Shown: positions 1 to 7,082, numbered from the stretch's first letter. The stretch: 7,289 nt of DNA from Promethearchaeota archaeon (GCA_014729315.1 WJKD01000690.1:1-7289), one strand, 5' to 3'. The notes: generated by a model not told the origin, from the letters alone. Numbers and translations: made by a program.

Positions 1-60
1 AAAAAAGTTTTAAAAATTTGTAGAAAGCCCCTTTAAACAAGGTTTGAAAAAAATTAACAA

Positions 61-80
61 TAAATATAAAATATTATAAG
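61..80 (+). promoter_or_regulatory. Possible TATA-like element upstream of the surface peptidase gene
   Basis: The stretch TAAATATAAAATATTATAAG lies 36-55 bases before ATG 116. An archaeal TATA element here would place transcription start at about 90-100 and leave a very short leader, consistent with the lack of a Shine-Dalgarno sequence. The whole region is so AT-rich that the match has little statistical weight. Confidence 0.25.
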
Positions 81-115
81 AATTGGAATAATGACTTTTA
101 AGAATCCTAAATAAA

Positions 116-3100
116 ATGAAGAAATATCAAAAACTCACGCTTATTTTATCCTTGTTTATTATCCAGTTGGCACTTTCAAATCATTTTTATAACAATAATT
201 TTTATTCAGAAAAAGAATCAATCAACGAAATAGATTATGCGGGACTAAACAGTAATGGACTTAATAATAAGAAAAATTGGACAATTTTAATTTATATGGA
301 TGCCGATAATAATTTAGAGAGTTATGCGATTCAGGATTTCCTTGAACTCTCTTACATTGGATCTAATGAAAATTTTAGTATATTGGTTCAGTTTGATCGA
401 ATAGCAAGTTATAGCGAAAAATACGATAATTGGACCACAACTAAACGATTTTACGTTTCTCAAGGGATGACTCCGAACTCTGAAAATGCATTGATGGATT
501 TAGGAGAGCTTAATATGGGAGATCCCCAAACGCTTTCAGATTTTATCTCGTGGGGTGTAAATCTATATCCTGCGGAACATTATGCGTTGATATTGTGGGA
601 TCACGGCAATGGCTGGAAATCTTTATGTTCAGATACGACCAATGACGATTATTTATCCATAGATGAATTGGGTCTAGCTTTACAAGACCCGGGTCATCAC
701 TTTGATCTAATTGGGTTTGACGCATGTCAAATGGCAATGATGAGCGTTACAGTTCAAATAAAAAATTGGGCAGATTATTGCGTTGCGTCAGAAAACACAG
801 AACCTGGTAACGGATGGCCATACCACACGATCTTTCAAGATTTAAAGAATAATCCAGCAATGCGTCCTGATTTATTTGGAGAGGTAATCGTGGATAGATA
901 CATCGAGGAAGAAAGTAGCGATACGATTTACTATCCTTCTGCAACTTTGTCAGTCATCAATTTAACTAATTGTTTTTCTTTAATTTCAGCATTAAATGAC
1001 TTTTCTAATCTGTTAATTCAAGAATTTAATAACATATTCGATCAGATTCATTTAGCTCGTTTACAATGTGAAGACATTTATACCTCTGGGCAATATGCCG
1101 ATTTATTATTTTTTGCAGAACAAATCCGCAACAATGTTTTAATCCCCGAGTTGCAAAATGCTGCAAATAATGTAATAGATAATGTATCTTCATTAATTTT
1201 AAAAAACGGAGTTCTTGATCCAAAATCAAAATTAAATGGTCTTGGAATCTATTTTCCCGTAGTGAATTATAACTCGGATTATAATAATATCTTGTTGTCT
1301 GAATTAACGGAGTGGGACAGTTTTATTGGAACTTATTATTATGCTCAAGAAGGGGGGATTGACGATAACTGCGAAGAAAACGACTCCTATTCAAACGCAA
1401 AGAATATAGCACTAAACGAAGGAGAGTGGTTAAGTTCAATTTATGGTGCTTTATATCTCCGTGATAATGATTGGTACAGAATCTTTGTAAGTAGTGGCGA
1501 AGAGAATCTGACCTTAAAATTAAACTATTCTCATCCAATAGAACCAATATATGTTGATGTTTATAGTAATAATAATGACTTTATTATATCCAGCGGTTCT
1601 ACCACCAAAAGCGTGAATTTAACAGTATTATTAATTAGTGGATATTACCTCATCAGAGTTCATGGGAATTATGGTGGAAATACTTACGATTTATGGTGGA
1701 ACGATGAAATTCCCGACGCAGACGATAATTACGAAGAGAACGACATTAGGGAAAATGCTTACTATTTAGAACGAGTCAGTTATGAAAAATCGTTATCTTC
1801 AATAGATGGAATAGGAATACAATCAGATGATGATTGGTTCCATCTAAATTTTTCAGCTAGGTCCAAATCAAGAAGATTCGAACTTGAAATAATATTTAAC
1901 CATGAAAGAGGGAATATCGATCTCGATTTATATAATTCTTCTGGTACTCTAATTTATCAAAGTAACTCCACAAACGACAATGAATATATCAAATTTTCGC
2001 TTTTTGACGATAATCACTACTATATCAGAATTTATGGAGATAATTCAAGTAATACTTACGATATCTTGCATAATTTTGAAGAGGACGATATATTCGAGAA
2101 TAACAACGAATATACCAACGCATATAATCTAACCAAATATAAATCTAACTGGTTTTCTTATTACGATGCATTATTAACTCAATATCGATATGTAGATGAG
2201 ACTTGGGGATATCAATGGGACAACGATTGGTACGAGATTTATGTAGAACCCGATAAAAATCGCTTAATCGTGGATTTATCTATTGAATACTCAGATTATC
2301 GATTTCTTACAGTTAGGGTTTGTAATCTTACGAATAATGAAATAAATATGATTGCTATCCATTCGGGGATGAGTACAGCACAAATTGATTGCGAACTTGA
2401 AACGCCTGGAACATATTATATTTTAGTTGATGGAGGTGATCGCGGGGCGAGATACGATCTAAGATGGGGTGGTTATACACCTAATGACGACCGATATGAA
2501 GAGAACGATAATCAAATCAATGCATACAACATTTCTACTTACGAACAAAAATGGATAAGTGAAATCGGCGATTATGGAGTGCTTTCCGATGACGATTGGT
2601 ATGAAATATATGTAGGGGAAGGAGAGGAATTTTTGAATGCTAAGTTGTTTTACATGATGAATGGTATATCGTCCAATATTTATATTACTGTGTACAACGA
2701 AAACCTTGAATTAATTACCACAGAATCTACAAATTGGGATATGGAACAAAGAACATGGTTTTATTATCTTATCGAGCAAAACCTGAGTTCCTACGGATAC
2801 GGAAAGTACTATCTGAAAATTAATGGAACTAATAATAATTATGTTTACGATTTGTGGTGGGATTGTGTTCCAATTAATGACGATAACTACGAAGAAAATG
2901 ACGAAAAAAGTCAATCGTACGATCTTTCTGGACACGAATCAAAATGGATAAGTGATATTAACGGTTTAGCAACATCTTTTTCGGAGGATGCCGATTGGTA
3001 CAAAATTCGAGTTGACTATGGAGAAGAGATATTACAAATAAATGTCTCTTATTCTTGCTACTATAGTCCTGTGCGATTTTATATATACGATAAGAATATG

Positions 3101-5299
3101 ATCGAAATTAAAGAATCGATATTTATGGGCTATAATAGTCAAACAAAAATCAAGATTCTTGTTCCACCCGGCATATATTTTATTAAAATTGAAGGATATT
3201 CTGAGGGAGTAGAATACGATCTATGGTGGGATGATCAAAATTTACTTACCGATGATATTTATGAAGAGAACGATGATGTTGATTCAGCTTATTATCTAGA
3301 GTCATATAGATTTCCTTCAGGAGATAATAGATATGGTATACAGAATGATGACGATTGGTACGTGTTAAATTTTAGTTCCTACCAAGAATCCATTTTTCTT
3401 ACCGACTTTCAACTGGTGTTTAATAATACATTCGGAAATGTCAGTATAGAAGTATATAACTCTTCACTTGAATTAATTGGATTCAACTATTCTAGCTCAG
3501 GAAATAAAACTATTAAGGATCTTTATCTTCAAGACAAATGTTACATCAAAATCTCCGGAGATAATTCTTCCTCTATATACGATCTTATAATCGATTATAA
3601 ACACGAAGATGATAAATATGAGCATAACGATGTTTGTTTATCGGCATTTAATATCTCAGATCTCGAAGATATCTCTGAAACTCCTTCAAAATACATAAAG
3701 TGCTTTCAATGCGATAATGATTGGTTTAAATTTAATGTTAGTCTTGATAAAAGATATTTAAACTTAGGTGTTTTTTATTCCTCTTATAATGAACCCATCG
3801 ATCTCTATATTTTTAATGAAAATCTAAATTTGGTTACAAATCTGACTATAAAAAAATCATTTCAAGATTTTTATATCTCCCTTCCCTCAGCGGGGCTTTA
3901 TTATTTAAATTTTAATGGTTCTAATATGGGCGACTATTATAAATTTTACTGGCGAACTCTGTTAAATCCTGTTGATGATAGCTATGAAGAAAATGATGAT
4001 TGGAATTTTGCATTTAATTTAACATCATATCGAAGAACGTGGTTAAGTTCAGTAAACGGTTTAGGAGTATTTTTAGATAATGATTGGTATGAAGTATCTG
4101 TTGAATCGGAAGAACAACTTCTCAATATTAAGCTCACATATCTCTTTACAAGGGGAGAACTAAATTTAGCAGTATTTAATTCGACTGACCATCTTATTAT
4201 CAAGAACGAATCTCCAGGTAATAAAAATATTACCGCAATACTCTCAAAAGGCACATATTATATCAATATATATGGGATATCTAATGGGCTTAGATATGAT
4301 ATCTGGTGGGATGATGTTGTCAATGATAGTCCAATCTTAGCAAATATCACTCCTAACGATGGAGCTTATTGCATAACTGATTATATAATTTTGAATATTA
4401 AGTTGATAGATCCAGACAATGACTTTTTAAATCTGTTTATTTACAATGGAATGGATAATCGGTTATTAAACTCATATTATAACGTACAATCAAACTCTTT
4501 TATATCATATAATTGGACAAATCTCGAGACAGAAAAAACGTATCATTGGTATATTATTGTCAATGATGGAATTTCTCTTACTAAATCAGATATTAAATCA
4601 TTTACAACAAGAAATCCTGTAGAAAATGATAATAGCGGTGATGGTGATGATGACAAGAAGGAGAATGAAAGTTTAGGGACGGCAAATTTATTTATTTTGC
4701 CTACTCTTGTTTTGTTAGCAATTATAATTTCAGTAGGTGGGTTTCTTTCTTCATATGTTATTGTTAAAAAAAGAAAAATGAATAATAGAATGAATCAAGA
4801 AAAATTTTCTAAGATAAAAGGAAATAAGGGATTTAAAAGAAAGCTTAGTAAAATTGATTCAAAGTTAAAAAATAAAAAATATCATTCGTCAAACGCTCCA
4901 AAAGTAGATTTGACTGAAATTGAAAACCAAGAATTAGAAAGTAAAGAACAAGGATTAGGTAATGCAAGAACGGAAGAATTAAGTTCTAAGATAAAAAGAA
5001 ATAAGGAATTAAAAAAAAATCCTCGCAAAAATGATTTAAAGTTAAAAAATAAAAAATATCATTCGTTAAGTGCTCCAATAGAAGATTTGTCTGAAGTTGA
5101 AAACCAAGAATTAGAAAAAACGGAAGAAGAATTAGAAATCGAGAAAAAAAAGATTATATGCGTTGTACATAGGGGTATTATTACGGGAAGTATTTATGTT
5201 TGTCCTTATTGCGGTACATTTTATTGTTCAAAATGCGCCAAAACCCTAAAAGAGAAAGAAGAAAGATGTTGGAGTTGTGATAGACAGTTTGAAATATGA
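116..5299 (+). CDS. Giant surface-anchored clostripain-like peptidase with eight PPC repeats, one TM helix and a cytoplasmic zinc finger
   Basis: Predicted cell-surface cysteine peptidase of family C11 (clan CD). Residues 1-21 form a Sec signal peptide (KK, hydrophobic core, likely cleavage after ALS). Residues about 54-410 are the peptidase domain: the opening strand WTILIYMDADNNLE, catalytic His163 in DHGNG and Cys204 in DACQM, both after hydrophobic strands, as in clostripain. Residues 415-1400 hold eight PPC-like repeats; 1402-1499 look like a fibronectin-III/Ig-like domain; 1502-1519 are acidic; 1526-1550 are a transmembrane helix followed by KKRK, putting the C-terminus in the cytoplasm. 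Residues 1564-1673 are a charged, duplicated linker and 1682-1721 an eight-ligand Cys/His zinc finger. ATG 116 is chosen because the signal peptide starts there; no clear ribosome site precedes it. The reading frame is intact. The peptidase family and topology are well supported; substrate, processing and the role of the zinc finger are unknown. It is far longer than secreted clostripains, mainly because of the repeats. Confidence 0.9.
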   Translation: MKKYQKLTLILSLFIIQLALSNHFYNNNFYSEKESINEIDYAGLNSNGLNNKKNWTILIYMDADNNLESYAIQDFLELSYIGSNENFSILVQFDRIASYSEKYDNWTTTKRFYVSQGMTPNSENALMDLGELNMGDPQTLSDFISWGVNLYPAEHYALILWDHGNGWKSLCSDTTNDDYLSIDELGLALQDPGHHFDLIGFDACQMAMMSVTVQIKNWADYCVASENTEPGNGWPYHTIFQDLKNNPAMRPDLFGEVIVDRYIEEESSDTIYYPSATLSVINLTNCFSLISALNDFSNLLIQEFNNIFDQIHLARLQCEDIYTSGQYADLLFFAEQIRNNVLIPELQNAANNVIDNVSSLILKNGVLDPKSKLNGLGIYFPVVNYNSDYNNILLSELTEWDSFIGTYYYAQEGGIDDNCEENDSYSNAKNIALNEGEWLSSIYGALYLRDNDWYRIFVSSGEENLTLKLNYSHPIEPIYVDVYSNNNDFIISSGSTTKSVNLTVLLISGYYLIRVHGNYGGNTYDLWWNDEIPDADDNYEENDIRENAYYLERVSYEKSLSSIDGIGIQSDDDWFHLNFSARSKSRRFELEIIFNHERGNIDLDLYNSSGTLIYQSNSTNDNEYIKFSLFDDNHYYIRIYGDNSSNTYDILHNFEEDDIFENNNEYTNAYNLTKYKSNWFSYYDALLTQYRYVDETWGYQWDNDWYEIYVEPDKNRLIVDLSIEYSDYRFLTVRVCNLTNNEINMIAIHSGMSTAQIDCELETPGTYYILVDGGDRGARYDLRWGGYTPNDDRYEENDNQINAYNISTYEQKWISEIGDYGVLSDDDWYEIYVGEGEEFLNAKLFYMMNGISSNIYITVYNENLELITTESTNWDMEQRTWFYYLIEQNLSSYGYGKYYLKINGTNNNYVYDLWWDCVPINDDNYEENDEKSQSYDLSGHESKWISDINGLATSFSEDADWYKIRVDYGEEILQINVSYSCYYSPVRFYIYDKNMIEIKESIFMGYNSQTKIKILVPPGIYFIKIEGYSEGVEYDLWWDDQNLLTDDIYEENDDVDSAYYLESYRFPSGDNRYGIQNDDDWYVLNFSSYQESIFLTDFQLVFNNTFGNVSIEVYNSSLELIGFNYSSSGNKTIKDLYLQDKCYIKISGDNSSSIYDLIIDYKHEDDKYEHNDVCLSAFNISDLEDISETPSKYIKCFQCDNDWFKFNVSLDKRYLNLGVFYSSYNEPIDLYIFNENLNLVTNLTIKKSFQDFYISLPSAGLYYLNFNGSNMGDYYKFYWRTLLNPVDDSYEENDDWNFAFNLTSYRRTWLSSVNGLGVFLDNDWYEVSVESEEQLLNIKLTYLFTRGELNLAVFNSTDHLIIKNESPGNKNITAILSKGTYYINIYGISNGLRYDIWWDDVVNDSPILANITPNDGAYCITDYIILNIKLIDPDNDFLNLFIYNGMDNRLLNSYYNVQSNSFISYNWTNLETEKTYHWYIIVNDGISLTKSDIKSFTTRNPVENDNSGDGDDDKKENESLGTANLFILPTLVLLAIIISVGGFLSSYVIVKKRKMNNRMNQEKFSKIKGNKGFKRKLSKIDSKLKNKKYHSSNAPKVDLTEIENQELESKEQGLGNARTEELSSKIKRNKELKKNPRKNDLKLKNKKYHSLSAPIEDLSEVENQELEKTEEELEIEKKKIICVVHRGIITGSIYVCPYCGTFYCSKCAKTLKEKEERCWSCDRQFEI
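1358..4315 (+). repeat. Array of eight PPC-type domain repeats within the surface peptidase
   Basis: Eight protein-level repeats of about 119-134 residues begin at DD pairs at residues 416, 536, 657, 791, 922, 1046, 1165 and 1287. Each opens with a DDxYEEND-like motif (degenerate in repeat 3) and has a mid-repeat D-W-Y/F motif (Trp453, 574, 705, 828, 961, 1081, 1203, 1324). Each closes with a G-x-YYI-x-I-x-G strand and usually a Tyr-Asp pair, often followed by Trp-Trp (residues 524, 911, 1034, 1394). This is the pattern of bacterial pre-peptidase C-terminal (PPC) beta-sandwich domains. The clustered acidic residues suggest calcium binding, which is an inference. The units have diverged at DNA level, so they are old duplications. 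They probably form a long stalk holding the peptidase away from the membrane. Confidence 0.85.
4319..4609 (+). other. Fibronectin-III/Ig-like domain in the surface peptidase
   Basis: Residues 1402-1499 lie between the last PPC repeat and the membrane anchor. A proline-rich opening leads to a DPDND turn at about 1432-1436, then a YNWTNLE-type strand, a TYHWYIIVNDG strand at about 1475-1485 and a terminal SFTT strand. This spacing is typical of Fn3-like or cadherin-like sandwiches in archaeal and bacterial surface proteins. It is probably the membrane-proximal spacer. The exact fold class is not certain from sequence alone. Confidence 0.6.
4691..4765 (+). other. Single transmembrane helix of the surface peptidase
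   Basis: Residues 1526-1550 are an uninterrupted hydrophobic stretch of 25 residues. It is preceded by an acidic, Gly/Asp-rich spacer and followed directly by KKRKMNNR. The positive-inside rule puts the C-terminal 177 residues in the cytoplasm and the peptidase and PPC array outside. The absence of N-glycosylation sequons after this helix agrees with that topology. Confidence 0.9.
4808..5117 (+). repeat. 177-bp in-frame tandem duplication in the cytoplasmic linker
   Basis: Two copies begin at TCTAAGATAAAA, at 4808 and 4985, exactly 177 bp (59 codons) apart. The same offset holds for AAAGTTAAAAAATAAAAAAT at 4861 and 5038 and for GAAAACCAAGAATTAGAAA at 4922 and 5099. The second copy fades into the acidic stretch before the zinc finger. 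Each copy encodes a Lys-rich part, a KNKKYHS core, an AP turn and an acidic ENQELE end. High DNA identity against the strongly diverged PPC repeats suggests a much more recent event. The segment is probably a flexible charged linker. Confidence 0.9.
5159..5278 (+). other. C-terminal RING-like Cys/His zinc finger of the surface peptidase
   Basis: Eight potential zinc ligands occur in four pairs: Cys1682/His1685, Cys1696/Cys1699, Cys1704/Cys1707 and Cys1718/Cys1721. The gaps between pairs are 10, 4 and 10 residues. An aromatic YVCPYCGTFYC core and a CWSC end are visible. Four pairs are enough for two zinc ions in a cross-brace or sequential fold. The pattern resembles RING/B-box-like fingers but is not canonical: the His is the second ligand, and the central pairs are four residues apart. 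Similar C-terminal fingers occur in Lokiarchaeal proteins as I recall them; no search was done. It faces the cytoplasm and could bind a partner protein. Confidence 0.8.
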
Positions 5300-5360
5300 G
5301 AAACTTATTTCTTCTATTTTGGATTGAATTATAATAGAATAATAATTAACTGTTGTTTAA

Positions 5361-5369
5361 TTTTTTTTT
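5361..5369 (+). terminator. T-tract, probable archaeal terminator of the surface peptidase gene
   Basis: A run of nine T lies 62 bases after the stop codon, with further T-rich sequence at about 5305-5320. Archaeal RNA polymerase commonly terminates at such T tracts without a stable hairpin. No strong GC stem precedes it, and AT richness makes chance tracts possible. Confidence 0.45.
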
Positions 5370-5403
5370 AAAAATAGATAGTTAGAGGTTAGGTATACTA
5401 TTA

Positions 5404-5423
5404 AATTGATAAAAATATCAATT
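5404..5423. repeat. Perfect inverted repeat, 8-bp arms
   Basis: AATTGATA (5404-5411) and TATCAATT (5416-5423) are perfect reverse complements around an AAAA spacer, followed by T-rich ATCTTTTTCT. It could be a weak secondary terminator hairpin for the upstream gene or a binding site for a dimeric regulator. The AT-only stem would be unstable as RNA. Confidence 0.5.
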
Positions 5424-5520
5424 ATCTTTTTCTAAAATACTTCCAGATAGTGTTAACTCATTAATTACTATACCATTAAGCTTGGTCATTAGTATCATTT
5501 GTTATTGATAAATCTTTTTT

Positions 5521-5536
5521 TGTGATTTTTATCACA
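5521..5536. promoter_or_regulatory. Palindrome TGTGAT-TTTT-ATCACA, candidate operator
   Basis: Arms TGTGAT (5521-5526) and ATCACA (5531-5536) are perfect reverse complements around TTTT. Read as TGTGA-N6-TCACA it equals the half-site arrangement bound by bacterial CRP-family dimers. It lies 57 bases before the TTTAAATA box and 181 bases before the downstream start codon, a position suited to an activator. In an archaeon the binder would more likely be another winged-helix or helix-turn-helix dimer. The function is an inference. Confidence 0.4.
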
Positions 5537-5592
5537 CTGATTTTAATCTATTAATGACAAATTTATGCATGTTTAATATCCAAAATATCAGA

Positions 5593-5600
5593 TTTAAATA
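5593..5600 (+). promoter_or_regulatory. TATA-like box TTTAAATA upstream of the 2TM-repeat gene
   Basis: TTTAAATA matches the archaeal TATA consensus TTTAWATA and is less ambiguous than the surrounding AT runs. Start of transcription would be expected near 5620-5628, giving a leader of about 90 bases. No clear purine-rich BRE is visible immediately upstream, so support is moderate. Confidence 0.4.
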
Positions 5601-5716
5601 TCTACTTATCCAAATGGGAGTAGAATAAAAATTGGTCTCTTTTAACCTTATATTCAATCTAAATAAAAATTAAATAATACAATAAAAAAAATTTAAACAA
5701 ATTAAAAAGAGAGATT

Positions 5717-7063
5717 ATGATGAGTAAAAGTACCACTGAAACATCACCGAATAAATCGGTTTCACCCAAAAAACAAAGTACAAATCCAGTAATATCCTTG
5801 CTTACGAATAGGTTAGTATTCTTTCTTCATCTTTTCGCCTATCTCGCAGTTTCGGGTTTAAATACGCTAATCTGGGCGATAGCATCACCTCGGTCAATTT
5901 TCTGGCCGTTTTATCAGATGTTTGGATGGGGTTTCGCCGTTGGATTACATGTTATTACTTATCTTATGTTTAATGATTACACAGAGTACTTAACAAAAGT
6001 GAGGAAATCATCAACATTTAACATCTTGTTTATATACCACGCATTCTTATACATTTCTATAAATGTGTTTCTTTTGATCATAGATTTACTCTATACCAGA
6101 GCTTTATTCTTTTATTATCCATTGATTTTCTGGGGAATAGCCGTCGGATTTCACGCAACCGGATTCTTTTTATATCCTGCCACCTTGGAAAGGGAGTTAA
6201 AGGGATTGAAAAAAACCTATCTGGATTATAGTGATAAAAAACTCACTTCGATGGCAAATTCTAAGATTGCAAACTTTTGGATATTGCTAATGCATGTTTC
6301 TTATTATATTGTGGCAAATATTTGGATGTACGCAGTATTTTTTTTGACTCCAATAGGCGATACATATACACCCGTCGAAACAACAATTGTTTGGGGACTC
6401 CTCGTAGGTGTCCACACTTTCAGCTATTTATTATATTATTATGTTGAAAACATAACTCGAATAGTTAAAGGCTTTCTAATACACCTTGCGTTCTACGGAG
6501 TCGTAAATGGTTGGTTAATATACGAATATTTTACCACTCCATCAAATCGATTCTGGCCTCTGTATTCTTTAGTAATTTGGGGAGCAGGAATTTTCATCCA
6601 TTTATTCGTTGTATATAAGTGGGGCTATTTTAAAGAAAGTGCGGTTAAACGGGTGAAGTCACTAAATCCTGAACTTGGTAAATACGAATTAGATTCGAAA
6701 GCTAACACATTAGCGTTTTGGCAATGGTCATTTGTTGCGCATATCGCAATTTGGGCTATTGGAATAGTCACCATCGGTATTGAATTCGTTATCGCCGGAA
6801 TAGCTATTGGTTTTTTGATTAATCCTATAATGGGCTGGTTAATCGCAGTTTCCATACACGGAGCTATATTCTTTATTGTCTTTAAGGACATTGAAGGATT
6901 TTTTAGGACTACAGCCATTATCCATTTGTTCGTTTACGTCACAACGGGAATTTATTTAGTGATCTTAAACGCTATGACGAGTGCGTTTCCGTGGAGCGCG
7001 ATAGCTTTAGGAGGATGGGGTATTGCTATTGGGTTGCACTTGATTTTAGCGTATGTGAGATAA
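5717..7063 (+). CDS. Polytopic membrane protein of six tandem 2TM-domain hairpins, histidine-patterned
   Basis: Integral membrane protein of 448 residues composed of six copies of a two-helix unit resembling the 2TM domain, whose function is unknown. Units span about residues 33-86, 103-154, 187-242, 252-300, 334-390 and 399-446. The first helix carries H-x3-Y/W and in units 2-4 H-x3-Y-x3-N; the second carries W-x6-H in every unit (Trp71, 139, 226, 288, 374, 434). Lysine/arginine-rich segments precede unit 1 and separate the units, while the short turns inside hairpins are less basic, so both termini and the inter-unit loops are probably cytoplasmic. There are 12 histidines, two per unit, and no cysteine. 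The N-terminal 25 residues are polar and Lys/Ser-rich; there is no cleavable signal peptide. ATG 5717 is directly followed by ATG 5720, either of which could be used; only a weak purine run (AAAAAGAGAGA) precedes them. No soluble kinase or catalytic domain is attached. Role in metal, haem or lipid binding is speculation. Confidence 0.85.
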   Translation: MMSKSTTETSPNKSVSPKKQSTNPVISLLTNRLVFFLHLFAYLAVSGLNTLIWAIASPRSIFWPFYQMFGWGFAVGLHVITYLMFNDYTEYLTKVRKSSTFNILFIYHAFLYISINVFLLIIDLLYTRALFFYYPLIFWGIAVGFHATGFFLYPATLERELKGLKKTYLDYSDKKLTSMANSKIANFWILLMHVSYYIVANIWMYAVFFLTPIGDTYTPVETTIVWGLLVGVHTFSYLLYYYVENITRIVKGFLIHLAFYGVVNGWLIYEYFTTPSNRFWPLYSLVIWGAGIFIHLFVVYKWGYFKESAVKRVKSLNPELGKYELDSKANTLAFWQWSFVAHIAIWAIGIVTIGIEFVIAGIAIGFLINPIMGWLIAVSIHGAIFFIVFKDIEGFFRTTAIIHLFVYVTTGIYLVILNAMTSAFPWSAIALGGWGIAIGLHLILAYVR

Positions 7064-7082
7064 AGCTTAGCCCTTTAATTCG

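Larger units (their letters stand above)
5300..5716. other. 417-bp non-coding intergenic spacer
   Basis: No open frame with protein-like composition is visible on either strand. The spacer is strongly AT-rich. It contains a T9 tract near the end of the upstream gene, an 8-bp-arm inverted repeat (5404-5423), a TGTGA-N6-TCACA palindrome (5521-5536) and a TTTAAATA box (5593-5600). Together these suggest a terminator for the first gene and an independent, possibly regulated promoter for the second. Confidence 0.7.

Noticed and set aside
30..42. Short inverted repeat CCTT-TAAAC-AAGG near the left edge
   Set aside because: Four-base arms are expected by chance and there is no relation to a gene end visible in the window.
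543..1547. Several open frames of 64-74 codons on the - strand inside the surface-peptidase gene
   Set aside because: They lie antisense to a clear conserved domain, are short, show no recognisable motif and have no promoter or spacing of their own. They are shadows of the real gene.
1358..4315. PPC repeat region considered as a CRISPR-like or DNA-level tandem array
   Set aside because: The periodicity is at protein level (119-134 residues, variable) inside one open frame; there are no identical short repeats or spacers.
5521..5536. Palindrome considered as a transcription terminator hairpin
   Set aside because: The 4-base loop and 6-bp arms could fold, but it lies 222 bases after the upstream stop, behind better T-tract candidates, and is not followed by a T run.
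6625..6918. 97-codon - strand open frame inside the 2TM-repeat gene
   Set aside because: Antisense to two well-defined hairpin units; its hydrophobic composition mirrors the codon pattern of the sense helices.
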